Both the position numbers and the translations under genes were made by a program. From CAZKWG01 sp964615375 (lineage in GTDB: Bacteria; Myxococcota_A; UBA796; CAZKWG01): a stretch of 64,000 nt of DNA. Under the pieces are notes generated by a model. That model saw only the letters and a program-made list of their open reading frames with translations. It had not been told where the DNA came from and ran no database searches. This document shows positions 20,070 to 28,303 of the stretch, one piece after another (the stretch's first letter is position 1; each line of letters begins with the position of its first letter). The stretch lies in NCBI GenBank assembly GCA_964615375.1, contig CAZTOW010000006.1:1-64000 (forward strand), in the 5' to 3' direction.

Positions 20070-21112
20070 CAGCTGTCGCCAGCCAGGGTCAGGATGGAGC
20101 TCACCAGCAGCCCCGTCGCGGGCCAGTCCCAGGATCCGGAGAGCACGGCGGGCTCGTCCCGGGTGCCGTCCCCGTCGAGGTCCAGGCGGGAGCGGTTCTC
20201 CTCGGCCAGCGCCTCGAGCTGCTCCTGCAGCGTGGGATCCTCCGCCTGATACTCGTAGCTGTTCACCCCGAGGAAGCGGACGTCCAGCGCCTCCATCCTG
20301 TCCAACGCGCCGGAGCGCCCGGCCACCGAGGGGCAGGGCTCGTGCGGGAGATCGTGGCCCTCCGCGGCGTCGCGGATCTGGTTCTCGGCGAACAGCACCA
20401 TGACCCGGCGCGATCCCGCGCGGAACCCGACCCCGCCCAGCGTGCCCGTGCCCTCCACCGCCCCGCTGTAGGCCCCGGAGACCGCGGCGTCGAAGGCGTC
20501 GTCCGCGCTGGCGCGGAAGGGGCGGACGTCGTTGGCGCTGTCCCAGCTCCCGTCGCAGTCCTGGTCGTAGCCCAGGCCCTCCGAGGCCTGCAGCAGCGCC
20601 TCGTAGGCCGAGCCCGGCCCGTCCCCGCCCCACTCCATCTCCAGGGTCGCGGCGGCGGCGGCGGCGGTGGTGCGGCTGGTCGTCATCTGCTGGAGGAGAT
20701 CGTAAGGGCGACCGCCATAGGCTCCCCACCACTCCCCGTCCACGTTGTAGTCGTCGTAGGTGGCGATGGCGACGGCCACGTCCTCGCCCGTGTCGAAGAG
20801 GGCGTTGATCAGCGCGGGCGCGTTGGTCGCCAGATCGGGGTGGTAGCAGTCGTACCAGTAGGCGATGTCCACCAGCAGCACGACGTCCACCGGCGCGCCG
20901 ATGTCCAGCCCCTCGCCCACGTCCGACGCGCTGTCCTCGCCCTCCCCCTCACCTCCCCCGTCCCCTGACCCGCGCCCGGAGTCGCGCGGCGTGTCGCTGT
21001 CGGCGGCGCCCTCGGGGCCGGGGGTGCGCTTGATGTCGTACTCGGTGCAGGCGCCCAGCGGAAGGGTGGTCAGGAGCAGGGCGGACAGGAGCAGGGCGCA
21101 GAGCGGGCGCAT
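20069..21112 (-). CDS. Lipoprotein with degenerate von Willebrand A-like domain
   Basis: The 347-aa product has a signal and lipobox (TTLPLGAC, Cys about 21), then an acidic Gly/Ser/Glu linker (about 30-65). A vWA-like fold follows: VDVVLLVDIAYWYDCY opens it in the position of the MIDAS strand, and VAVAIATYDDYN and RRVMVLFAENQI follow as later strands. The usual DxSxS metal site is not present (DIAYW instead), so metal-dependent adhesion is doubtful. Near the C-terminus DLDGDGTRDE resembles a Ca-binding loop. ATG 21112 starts at the signal peptide; the open frame runs much further back. It is divergent from the PEP-synthase-like lipoprotein gene. It probably sits on the outer membrane; the partner is unknown. 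Confidence 0.7.
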   Translation of the reverse strand: MRPLCALLLSALLLTTLPLGACTEYDIKRTPGPEGAADSDTPRDSGRGSGDGGGEGEGEDSASDVGEGLDIGAPVDVVLLVDIAYWYDCYHPDLATNAPALINALFDTGEDVAVAIATYDDYNVDGEWWGAYGGRPYDLLQQMTTSRTTAAAAAATLEMEWGGDGPGSAYEALLQASEGLGYDQDCDGSWDSANDVRPFRASADDAFDAAVSGAYSGAVEGTGTLGGVGFRAGSRRVMVLFAENQIRDAAEGHDLPHEPCPSVAGRSGALDRMEALDVRFLGVNSYEYQAEDPTLQEQLEALAEENRSRLDLDGDGTRDEPAVLSGSWDWPATGLLVSSILTLAGDS

Positions 21113-21244
21113 GAGGAGACCCCACGTTGGACGCCCGAGTATAGCGCATGCTCGGGGTCTCCGGGCTCTCGGGCTTGACCAAAATTCCGCAGGCGCCTGC
21201 CCACGACAGCGGCCATACTGTGTCCGACACACCCCGAGGTCTTC

Positions 21245-23317
21245 ATGCTGCACCTGCTCCCGCTCGCCATGCTCACGTTGGGTTGCCACGGCGACGACAA
21301 GGACACCGAGACCCAGCCCCAGCACACGGGCGACAGCACCTCCATGGTCTGGGACTGCCTGCTGGAGCCCGGCTCCGACCCGGACTACGCCCAGCAGCTC
21401 GGGTGCCAGACGGACTTCGAGGAGCTGGCCAGCGAGCCCGCCGACGCCAGCATCCCCGGCGCGACCTCGGTGAAGACCGTCATCGACCGCGTGGACGGTA
21501 ACGCCCTCTACTTCCAGAACTCGAAGCGCTACTGCATCCACTGGGAGTTCTGCTCCGAGCACCTCTCCGGCGACGGGCTCCCCATCGTGTCCGAGCTCGG
21601 CAGCTTCAACAGCACCGAGTACTACAGCCCCGACCGGCGCTTCCTGCTCGGCGCCCTCTCCTACTACGAGGGCCCCGGCCGCTGGGTCTATGAGATCTCG
21701 CCCTACGACACCGCCGACGCGGACATGATCGCGGCGGCCTACCAGATCATCTCCGAGAACATCTGGGTGGGCGAGGATCTGTACTTCCACCCCACCAGCG
21801 AGGCGGTGGAGACGGTGGCGACCGACCTGCCCGCCGAGGTCAAGATCGTCAGCACCGACGAGCTCTACGACGGCGTGGACTACCAGCCGCTGAACCTCGG
21901 GACCACGACCGGTCTGCTGACCTTCCACAGCGCCGACGAGGTGGACGGCGGCTACACCTCTTACCGCGAGCTGGTCGTCCTGGACGCGGTGCCCAACGAC
22001 ATCTCCATCGTCGCCGGCATCATCACCGCCGAATTCCAGACCCCGCTGGCCCACATCAACGTGCTCTCCGTCAACCGGGGCACGCCCAACATGGCCCTGC
22101 GCGACGCCCAGAACCTGCCCGAGCTCCAGGCGCTGGAGGGCAAGTGGGTGGAGCTCACCGTGGGCGCCTTCGACTGGAGCATCAAGGAGATCACGTCGGA
22201 GGAGGCCGACGCCTGGTGGGACGCCAACAAGCCCGAGGCGCTCACCGTGCAGCCCATGGACCTGACGGTCACCGAGCTGACCGAGCTGGACACCATCATC
22301 GATCTGGAGACCTACGGGCTGGAAGAGGCGATCTCCAACAACATCCCCATCTTCGGCGCCAAGGCCACCAACTACGGGGCGCTGGTCGCCGCCGCCAGCC
22401 AGGGCGAGCCCATCCCCATCCAGCCCGGCTTCGCCATCCCCATGTACTACTACAACCAGTTCATGGAGGACAACGGCCTCTGGACCCGCATCCAGGAGCT
22501 CATGGCCGACGAGAACTGGAGCGACCCCACCTGGAGGTCCGAGGCGCTCGAGGACTTCAAGGACGAGATGCGCGACCAGCCCATGCGCGCTGAGGTCGTC
22601 GAGATGATCAGGGAGAAGGCCGAGGAGATGTTCCCCGGCGAGTACGCGCGCTTCCGCTCCAGCACCAACGCCGAGGATCTGGGCGACTTCACCGGCGCGG
22701 GCCTCTACAACTCTGAGACGGGCCAGCCCGAGATCGAGGGCGACGAGGAGGACAGCATCGAGTGGGCGGTCAAGAAGGTCTGGTCCCAGGTCTGGAACCC
22801 GCGGGCCTACGAGGAGCGCGACTACTACTCGATGAACCACCTGGACGTCGGCATGGCCCTGCTGGTCCACGCCAACTTCCCCGAGGAGGAGGCCAACGGG
22901 GTCGCCATCACCAACAACCCCTACGACACCACCGGGCTGGAGCCGGCCTTCTACGTCAACGCCCAGGAGGGCAGCGTGGACGTCGTAGCCCCGGAGGAGG
23001 GTGAGCTCTCCGACGCCTACCTCCATTACTACTACTACACGGGCCAGCCCATCGTGTACATCCAGCACAGCACCCTCGTCGAGGAGGGCGAGACCGTGCT
23101 GACCACCGCCGAGAGCTACGAGCTGGCGGTGGCCCTGGACGCCATCCACTCCTTCTTCATGGACGCCTACGGCGACACCGACTGGTACGCGATGGACGTG
23201 GAGTGGAAGTTCGACGACAAGTACACCCCGGGCGAGCCCACCCTCTGGATCAAGCAGGCCCGGCCCTTCCCCGGCTGGAGCTCGGACGCGACCGGCGGCT
23301 GCTCCAGCGAGGAGTGA
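21245..23317 (+). CDS. Lipoprotein with PEP-synthase/dikinase-like domains
   Basis: The 690-aa product begins with a signal and lipobox (AMLTLGC, Cys 14). About 60-240 is an N-terminal domain without a clear match. Around 260-280 QTPLAHINVLSVNRGTPN looks like the phosphohistidine swivelling domain of PEP-utilising enzymes. From about 345 onward an ATP-grasp/PPDK-type nucleotide-binding domain follows, with the strong motif FRSSTNAEDL..FTGAGLYNS (about 468-488), VKKVWSQVWNPRAYEERD and a C-terminal VEWKF...LWIKQARP. The swivel-then-nucleotide-domain order recalls alpha-glucan water dikinases and differs from PEP synthase. No PEP-binding barrel is present. A lipid-anchored, exported version would lack cytosolic ATP, so it may be non-catalytic or bind another ligand. 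Confidence 0.75.
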   Translation: MLHLLPLAMLTLGCHGDDKDTETQPQHTGDSTSMVWDCLLEPGSDPDYAQQLGCQTDFEELASEPADASIPGATSVKTVIDRVDGNALYFQNSKRYCIHWEFCSEHLSGDGLPIVSELGSFNSTEYYSPDRRFLLGALSYYEGPGRWVYEISPYDTADADMIAAAYQIISENIWVGEDLYFHPTSEAVETVATDLPAEVKIVSTDELYDGVDYQPLNLGTTTGLLTFHSADEVDGGYTSYRELVVLDAVPNDISIVAGIITAEFQTPLAHINVLSVNRGTPNMALRDAQNLPELQALEGKWVELTVGAFDWSIKEITSEEADAWWDANKPEALTVQPMDLTVTELTELDTIIDLETYGLEEAISNNIPIFGAKATNYGALVAAASQGEPIPIQPGFAIPMYYYNQFMEDNGLWTRIQELMADENWSDPTWRSEALEDFKDEMRDQPMRAEVVEMIREKAEEMFPGEYARFRSSTNAEDLGDFTGAGLYNSETGQPEIEGDEEDSIEWAVKKVWSQVWNPRAYEERDYYSMNHLDVGMALLVHANFPEEEANGVAITNNPYDTTGLEPAFYVNAQEGSVDVVAPEEGELSDAYLHYYYYTGQPIVYIQHSTLVEEGETVLTTAESYELAVALDAIHSFFMDAYGDTDWYAMDVEWKFDDKYTPGEPTLWIKQARPFPGWSSDATGGCSSEE

Positions 23318-23325
23318 GCCCCCGG

Positions 23326-24024
23326 TCAGGGGACGGAGACGAGGATGCCCGCCTCCAGCAGCGCCTGGGCGGCCTCCTCCTCCCGCTCTCCCCGATCGGC
23401 AGGCCCCTGCTCCAGGCGCGTCCAGAGGTCGCGCTCCGCCTCGGTCGCGTCGCGCATGCGGAGCCCGGGGGCCACGAAGTACCACCGGGGCTCCGCATGC
23501 ACGGGCGGCAGCGGGACACCCTTCAACACGCTGCCCAGCACCTCCTCGATCGGCGCGAAGAAGGCGATCAGGGCCGCGAAGGGTGAACAGGCGAGGCGGG
23601 CCCCCTCCCCAGGCTCAGCTCCGTCGGTCGCCTCGAGGTTGGCCAGCTCCCAGCGCGCGATCGAGCGCGCATGAACCGACAGTTCTGGCCGCGACAAGAG
23701 CCAGGACAGGAAGGCTCGCGCCTCCGGGAAGAAGAACTGGGTGAAGGCCACACGCTCGTCCAGATAGCGGGCGACCAGCGCGTCCGCCTCCGCGGGAGCC
23801 AGCGAGCGCAAGGTGAACGGTGCAGCCCCTCGAAGCCGCTGATCCCTCCAGAACCGCTGCACGTCGCAGGTGACGCGCAGCCCACGGGAGCCGCGCGCGG
23901 ACGCGAGCCAGGCGCGTTCATCAGCGGAGAGCGCCGGGTCGTCCAGCGAGGGCGGCGCAGTGAGCGGCGAGGCCCCGTGCGCGATCAGCGCGGCGAGCGA
24001 CCCCTGCCAGGCGTCCAGCGACAT
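23326..24024 (-). CDS. MNIO partner protein (TglI/MbnC-like role)
   Basis: The 232-aa product starts three bases after the stop of the DUF692 gene, so the pair is translationally linked. It is mostly helical, with the pattern VARYLDERVAFTQFFFPEARAFLSWLL (about 90-115) and later FFAPIEEVLGSVLKG (about 160-175), with YFVAPGLRMRD near the end. MNIO enzymes such as MbnB and TglH need an adjacent partner of about this size that recognises the precursor peptide. Sequence identity to MbnC or TglI cannot be judged by eye. The role is inferred from position, size and helical character. ATG 24024 is the natural start after the MNIO stop. Confidence 0.6.
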   Translation of the reverse strand: MSLDAWQGSLAALIAHGASPLTAPPSLDDPALSADERAWLASARGSRGLRVTCDVQRFWRDQRLRGAAPFTLRSLAPAEADALVARYLDERVAFTQFFFPEARAFLSWLLSRPELSVHARSIARWELANLEATDGAEPGEGARLACSPFAALIAFFAPIEEVLGSVLKGVPLPPVHAEPRWYFVAPGLRMRDATEAERDLWTRLEQGPADRGEREEEAAQALLEAGILVSVP

Positions 24025-24027
24025 CTC

Positions 24028-24912
24028 TCAGACCTCCAGGGCCTCGGCGATGGCGTCCAGCTCGCGCTGGATGGTCGCGACGCCCATGTGCGGGAGCGCC
24101 TGCTCCATCAGCTCGTACACCACCCCCCGGAGCCCGGACATGCGCGGCAGGAGGCGCCTCATCCAGGCCAGGACCTCCGCTGGGGTCCGGTCGCTGTGGA
24201 CGTCCACCCGGAGCCCGTGGTATCGCGCCCCACCGGCGAGATGGACCTCTCCGACGCGATCCAGGCGCAATCGGCCGTAGCAGTCCTCGGCGTCCAGCGC
24301 GAAATTGTCGAGGTTACAGAACAGGTTGTAGAGATCGAGGAGCAGGAGTGGCCCCCCCTCGACGCAGACCTCGTTCAGGAAGCGGACCTCGTCCCACCCC
24401 TCGTCCCTCGGGAGATCGGGGAGGTACCAGGTGATGTTCTCCAGCAGAAAGGGGGCGTCGAGACGCTCACGGACGCGCGCGACGCGCTCGCGGACCAGCG
24501 CGACCCCCTCCGGGCGCAGGGGCAGGGGTAGCGGCACTCCAAAGGACACGATCTCCCCTCCCCCCTGTCGCACCCCCATGAAGGACAGATGCTCTGAGTG
24601 CCAGAGCGGACGTCTCCACGCGAAGAAGGCCTCCAGCATGTCCAGGTAGGCCTCGTTCCAGCCCGACGCCGTCCCGATGGACAGGCCGAGACCGTGGTAG
24701 ACCACCGGGAGGTCGCCGATGAGCTCATCCGCCTCGCGCATGAGGCCGGGGTGGGGACGAAGGGTGGCGCGCCCCCCTGTCCAGACCTCGCGACACAGGA
24801 GATCCGGGCTGATCTCGAAGAAGTCCACGCGCCGCGCGATCTCCGGCAGGATGGAGCGGAATCCTGGCGAATACGAGAACCCGAGCGCGGGTCGCGCGCC
24901 TGGACCGGACAT
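24028..24912 (-). CDS. DUF692 multinuclear non-heme iron oxidase (MNIO)
   Basis: The 294-aa TIM-barrel protein shows the conserved DUF692/MbnB/TglH pattern. It has FFEISPDL (Glu 33), VVYHGLGLSIG (His 73), LWHSEHLSF (His 105, Glu 107, His 108), LLENITWYLP (Glu 159, Asn 160), LLLDLYNLFCN (Asp 193, Asn 196), GEVHLAGG (Glu 222, His 224), VDVHSD (Asp 237, His 239) and a final VYELME. These side chains are the expected iron ligands. Known members rebuild Cys, Asn or Asp residues in ribosomal peptides. Here a 85-aa peptide gene with Cys-Thr-Ala-Cys lies 54 bases upstream and a partner gene three bases downstream, so a Cys in that peptide is the likely target (inference). Confidence 0.88.
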   Translation of the reverse strand: MSGPGARPALGFSYSPGFRSILPEIARRVDFFEISPDLLCREVWTGGRATLRPHPGLMREADELIGDLPVVYHGLGLSIGTASGWNEAYLDMLEAFFAWRRPLWHSEHLSFMGVRQGGGEIVSFGVPLPLPLRPEGVALVRERVARVRERLDAPFLLENITWYLPDLPRDEGWDEVRFLNEVCVEGGPLLLLDLYNLFCNLDNFALDAEDCYGRLRLDRVGEVHLAGGARYHGLRVDVHSDRTPAEVLAWMRRLLPRMSGLRGVVYELMEQALPHMGVATIQRELDAIAEALEV

Positions 24913-24966
24913 GGCCCCCCCACGACGACGACGGCCGGGTGGCTCGCGGCCACCCGGCGGCAGGAA

Positions 24967-25224
24967 TCAGCGAACGACCACCTGCGGCGCGACGACCTCG
25001 GACTCGTTGACGATCACGCTGCGGACGTTCTCACCCGGGAACACCTTGCGAATGATCGGGTCGCCCTTGAGCCGGAAGTCGATACCCGCCATCCCGCAGG
25101 CCGTGCAGCCAGTCAAGCCGATGAGCTGATCGATGATCTCGATCAGCTCTTCGCGCGTCACCTTGCTGGAGACGGCGATCTCGATCTCGTGCTTCTTCGC
25201 GATGACCTCATTGATCTTCGGCAT
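24967..25224 (-). CDS. Small CxxC peptide, candidate RiPP precursor for the MNIO
   Basis: The 85-aa product starts at ATG 25224 behind GGGGGAAG; the open frame reaches 25323 without a better site. Residues 1-36 are charged and helical (KKHEIEIAVSS, then VTREELIEIIDQLIGL), like a leader. Then comes GCTACG with Cys 40 and Cys 43, followed by MAGIDFRLKGDP, and a Val-rich tail. It lies 54 bases upstream of the MNIO gene on the same strand, the usual place for a precursor. The two Cys are the only ones and are the natural substrates. Against this, the conserved-looking tail is long for a core peptide, and it could be a small metal-binding or carrier protein instead. Confidence 0.65.
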   Translation of the reverse strand: MPKINEVIAKKHEIEIAVSSKVTREELIEIIDQLIGLTGCTACGMAGIDFRLKGDPIIRKVFPGENVRSVIVNESEVVAPQVVVR

Positions 25225-25388
25225 ACTTCCCCCTGTGATCGTTTCTGACTGGATCGGAGGGAGCTCGACCCGGACCCCGAGCAGACCACATCGCCTGTGA
25301 GCTGGCGAACGCCAGGACCTCACCCCCTCAGGAGAGAGATTATCACGTCACGCCCCGGGATGCGCGCCGCAGGAGTACGGCGCTCGAA

Positions 25389-26609
25389 TTATCCGCCCGC
25401 GGTCATGATCACCGTGTTCGCGACGTCTTCGGCCATCCTTCGCGCCTCCTCCCAGTCGGGGTGGCGCACGATGAGGAAGCCGTCGCTCACGAGCGTCTGC
25501 TTCCAATCGCGCCGATTCTGACCGGGCTTCAGCAGGTTCTCCCAGCAGATCCACTGCCCGTAACGGCGCTGGACCTCCTCGAGCCCGCTGATCTTCGTGA
25601 TCTTCCCCTGCCCCAGCGCGCGCTTGAACACGATGGCGACGTTGTGTTTGCGCTCGGTGGGAGCCTCCCAGGTCTTCCAGCACACCGCGCGAGCCCACTC
25701 GCGGAACACGTCGATGTCGCAGGTGAAGTTCATCTGGTCGGCCAGGTGCGCGCCTCCCGGACGGCAGCCGATCTCGCCGAAGACCACCTCCCCGTCCGCC
25801 TTCCGATACCACTCCATGTGGGTGAAGCCCGTGCCCATGGAGAGCGCGTCCAGCACGCCGAGTCCGAGCCGGATCCCGCCTTGCAGACGGGCCTGGCTGA
25901 GATCGCGCACCGTGATGATGATGGGCGAGATCCACTCGTGGCTGCGGGCCAGCAACGGGCGCGGGAGGTACTGCGCCACGTTCACGAAGGCCGGGCGCCC
26001 CTCGATGCAGATGGTGTCGAAGGTGAACTCCTCGCCCTCGACGAACTCCTCGCAGCTCGCCTCCTCGACGTGGCGCAGGTAGGGCAGCACGCGCACGAGG
26101 TCGTCGGGCCCGTCGATGCGGTAGGTGTCCGCGCTCCCGGCCCCGGCGATGGGCTTGAGGATGAGGGGGTAGCCGATCAGCTCCGCCCCACGCCAGACCT
26201 CCGACGCCGTGCGCACGCGCAGCGCCTTGGGCACCCGCAGGCCCGCCGCCGCCACCCGCTGCTTCATGAGCCCCTTGTCCCGGAAGCCGCGCACCGTGTC
26301 CACGCTCATGCCGGGCACACCGAAGCGCTCGCGCATGCGGGCCGCCAGCAGCACGAGCGGCTCCCACTGGCTCTCGACGCGGTCCACGCTCTTGCCGCGC
26401 AGCCAGGCGTGGGCGCGGGCCAGCACGTCGTCTTCGTCCATGATGCGCGGCACCTGCAGATAGTCGGTCAGCGCCGCGCGCACCTTGGGCGCGAGCCCGC
26501 CCGCGGGGCTGTCGCCGATGCCGTAGACCCGCGCGCCCACCTCGGCGAGCCCGCGGGTGTACTCGTGCATCTCAGGAGGGTAGTTCGGCGAGAGGAAGAC
26601 GACGTTCAT
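25389..26609 (-). CDS. ATP-grasp ligase, paralogue A
   Basis: The 406-aa protein has an N-terminal Rossmann-like preATP-grasp domain (MNVVFLSPNYPPEMHEYTRGL), then an ATP-grasp core: MSVDTVRGFRDKGLMKQ (start of the B fold), YPLILKPIAGAGSADTYRI (glycine-rich ATP lid, about 145-165), and the metal-ligand strands THMEWYR and VVFGEIGCRPGGA (about 265-290). The layout is that of carbamoyl-phosphate-synthase-like and L-amino-acid ligases, which join a carboxylate to an amine through an acyl phosphate. ATG 26609 has CGGAG upstream. It precedes the peptide-MNIO-partner genes on the same strand with a 164-base gap, so it may share their transcript. The substrate is unknown. Confidence 0.8.
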   Translation of the reverse strand: MNVVFLSPNYPPEMHEYTRGLAEVGARVYGIGDSPAGGLAPKVRAALTDYLQVPRIMDEDDVLARAHAWLRGKSVDRVESQWEPLVLLAARMRERFGVPGMSVDTVRGFRDKGLMKQRVAAAGLRVPKALRVRTASEVWRGAELIGYPLILKPIAGAGSADTYRIDGPDDLVRVLPYLRHVEEASCEEFVEGEEFTFDTICIEGRPAFVNVAQYLPRPLLARSHEWISPIIITVRDLSQARLQGGIRLGLGVLDALSMGTGFTHMEWYRKADGEVVFGEIGCRPGGAHLADQMNFTCDIDVFREWARAVCWKTWEAPTERKHNVAIVFKRALGQGKITKISGLEEVQRRYGQWICWENLLKPGQNRRDWKQTLVSDGFLIVRHPDWEEARRMAEDVANTVIMTAGG

Positions 26610-26703
26610 GGTCGGCTCCGGGCATGAGAGGTGGCGGCTCACGGGTTGACGGAGGCCGCGAAGCGATTAAACCGCGCGCCCCTTAACCCGTGATCATCGC
26701 CCC

Positions 26704-27912
26704 ATGCGCAACGTCGTCTTCGTCGCCCCCTTCCCGCTCGAGACCACGCTCCGCTTCGCCCGCGCCATCCAGAAGCTGTCCGGCGTGCGCCTGCTCGGCG
26801 TGTTGCAGGAGCCCCCGCCCCCGGACGCCGGCTTCGCCGACGTGGCGCTGGTGCGCGACGGGCTCGACGCCCAACAGATCGCCGACGCCATCAAGGTCCT
26901 GGCCCGCCGCCACGGCCCGCCCCACCGGATCACGGGCGTGCTGGAGGACCTGCAGGTGCAGCTGGCCGAGGTGCGCGAGCACTTCGGCGTGCCCGGCCTC
27001 TCCCTCGCCGCGGCGGATCGCTTCCGCGACAAGGCCCGGATGAAGGACGCGCTCCGCGCCGCCGGCCTGCCCTGCGCGCGCCACCGCATCCTGACCAGCG
27101 ACCAGGACGGGCTCGCCTTCGCCCGCGAGGTGGGCTTCCCGCTGGTGCTGAAGCCGCTGAGCGGAGCCGGCTGCCGCTCCACCTGGCGCATCGAGGGCAC
27201 CGACGCCCTGGCCAGCGCCATCCACGCCACCCGCCCCGCGCCCGACCGGCCCGTGCTGGCCGAGGAGTTCATCCGCGGCGACGAGTACAGCTTCGAGACC
27301 CTCTGCCTCTCGGGCCACCCGCTCTTCCACTCCATCTCGCGCTACTTCCCGGGCCCGCTGGAGGTCACCCGCAACCCCTGGATCCAGTGGGTCTGCCTGC
27401 TGCCCCGCGAGATCGGCGGCCCCGAGTACGACGCCGCGCGCAGCGTGGGCCTCCGCGCCGTCAGCGCCCTGGGCATGGCCAGCGGCCTCACCCACATGGA
27501 GTGGTTCCGCCGCCAGGACGGCAGCATCGCCATCGGCGAGATCGCCGCCCGCCCGCCCGGCGCCAACATCGTCCGGCTCACCGGGCTGGCCTACGACACC
27601 GACCTGTACCGGGCCTGGGCGCGCGCCGTCATCGACGAGGCCTTCGACGGCCCCTGGGAGCGCAAGTACAGCGCCGGCTGCGCCTTCCTGCGCGGCGCGG
27701 GCGAGGGCCGGGTGGTGGCGGTGGACGGGCTCGACGAGGCCCAGAAGAAGGTGGGTCAGTGGGTGGTGGAGGCCAGCCTGCCCAGGATCGGCGCGCCCAA
27801 GCGCGACTCCTACGAGGGCGACGGCTACGCCATCGTGCGTCACCCCGACACCGAGGTCGTGAGGCGCGCGCTGCAGGTCATCATTGAGACCGTGCGGGTC
27901 CGCTACGCATGA
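26704..27912 (+). CDS. ATP-grasp ligase, paralogue B
   Basis: The 402-aa protein is collinear with paralogues A and C. It has RNVVFVAPFPLE at the start, LSLAAADRFRDKARMKDAL, then FPLVLKPLSGAGCRSTWRI (lid, about 142-160), EEFIRGDEYSFETLC, THMEWFRR and IAIGEIAARPPGANI (about 260-285). All acidic and Arg/Gly residues expected for Mg-ATP binding are present. It is divergent from paralogue A, with 94 bases between the two starts. Its stop overlaps the RlpA-like gene by four bases (ATGA), so those two are coupled. Carboxylate-amine ligation is expected; the coupling to an RlpA-like lipoprotein might hint at a cell-wall-related substrate, a weak inference. Confidence 0.8.
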   Translation: MRNVVFVAPFPLETTLRFARAIQKLSGVRLLGVLQEPPPPDAGFADVALVRDGLDAQQIADAIKVLARRHGPPHRITGVLEDLQVQLAEVREHFGVPGLSLAAADRFRDKARMKDALRAAGLPCARHRILTSDQDGLAFAREVGFPLVLKPLSGAGCRSTWRIEGTDALASAIHATRPAPDRPVLAEEFIRGDEYSFETLCLSGHPLFHSISRYFPGPLEVTRNPWIQWVCLLPREIGGPEYDAARSVGLRAVSALGMASGLTHMEWFRRQDGSIAIGEIAARPPGANIVRLTGLAYDTDLYRAWARAVIDEAFDGPWERKYSAGCAFLRGAGEGRVVAVDGLDEAQKKVGQWVVEASLPRIGAPKRDSYEGDGYAIVRHPDTEVVRRALQVIIETVRVRYA

Positions 27913-28298
27913 GGGCGGCCCTGCTGGCCCTCCCCCTGCTGGCCCTCGCCCTCCAGGCGGGCTGCGCGCACCGCCCACCCCCCGAGACGGGCAAGGCCTC
28001 CTGGTACGGCCCCGGCTTCGCCGGCAAGCCCACCGCCTCCGGCGTGCCCTTCCGCCCCTCCCGCCGCACCGCCGCCCACCGCACGCTCCCCTTCGGCACC
28101 GTGGTCCGGGTCACCCGCACCGACACCGGGGATCGCGTCCGGGTCGTCATCAACGACCGCGGACCCTACACCAGGGGGCGGGTCATCGACCTCTCCAAGA
28201 AGGCCGCCCGCCGGATCGACATGCTCGAGGCGGGGGTCGCGCCGGTGAAGATCGAGGTCGTGGGCTGCCGCAGGCGCTACGAGGCCTGTAAAAACTAG
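27909..28298 (+). CDS. RlpA-like lipoprotein with double-psi beta-barrel
   Basis: The 129-aa product has a signal and lipobox (LALQAGC, Cys about 19) followed directly by a minimal RlpA domain. Its landmarks are GKASWYGPGFAGKPTASGVPF (about 29-50), TAAHRTLPFGTVVRVTRT, VVINDRGPYTRGRVIDLSKKAA and a C-terminal VKIEVVG. RlpA proteins are outer-membrane lipoproteins that cut denuded glycan strands at division sites or bind peptidoglycan. The catalytic Asp in VINDRGP is kept. There is no SPOR domain, so septal targeting by that route is absent. It overlaps the ATP-grasp gene B by four bases and converges on ATP-grasp gene C with a five-base gap. Confidence 0.85.
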   Translation: MRAALLALPLLALALQAGCAHRPPPETGKASWYGPGFAGKPTASGVPFRPSRRTAAHRTLPFGTVVRVTRTDTGDRVRVVINDRGPYTRGRVIDLSKKAARRIDMLEAGVAPVKIEVVGCRRRYEACKN

Positions 28299-28303
28299 GT
28301 AAA

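Noticed and set aside
20069..23485. 1138-aa minus-strand frame extending upstream of the vWA-like lipoprotein
   Set aside because: Only the last 347 residues carry a signal peptide and domain; the upstream part is antisense to the PEP-synthase-like lipoprotein gene.
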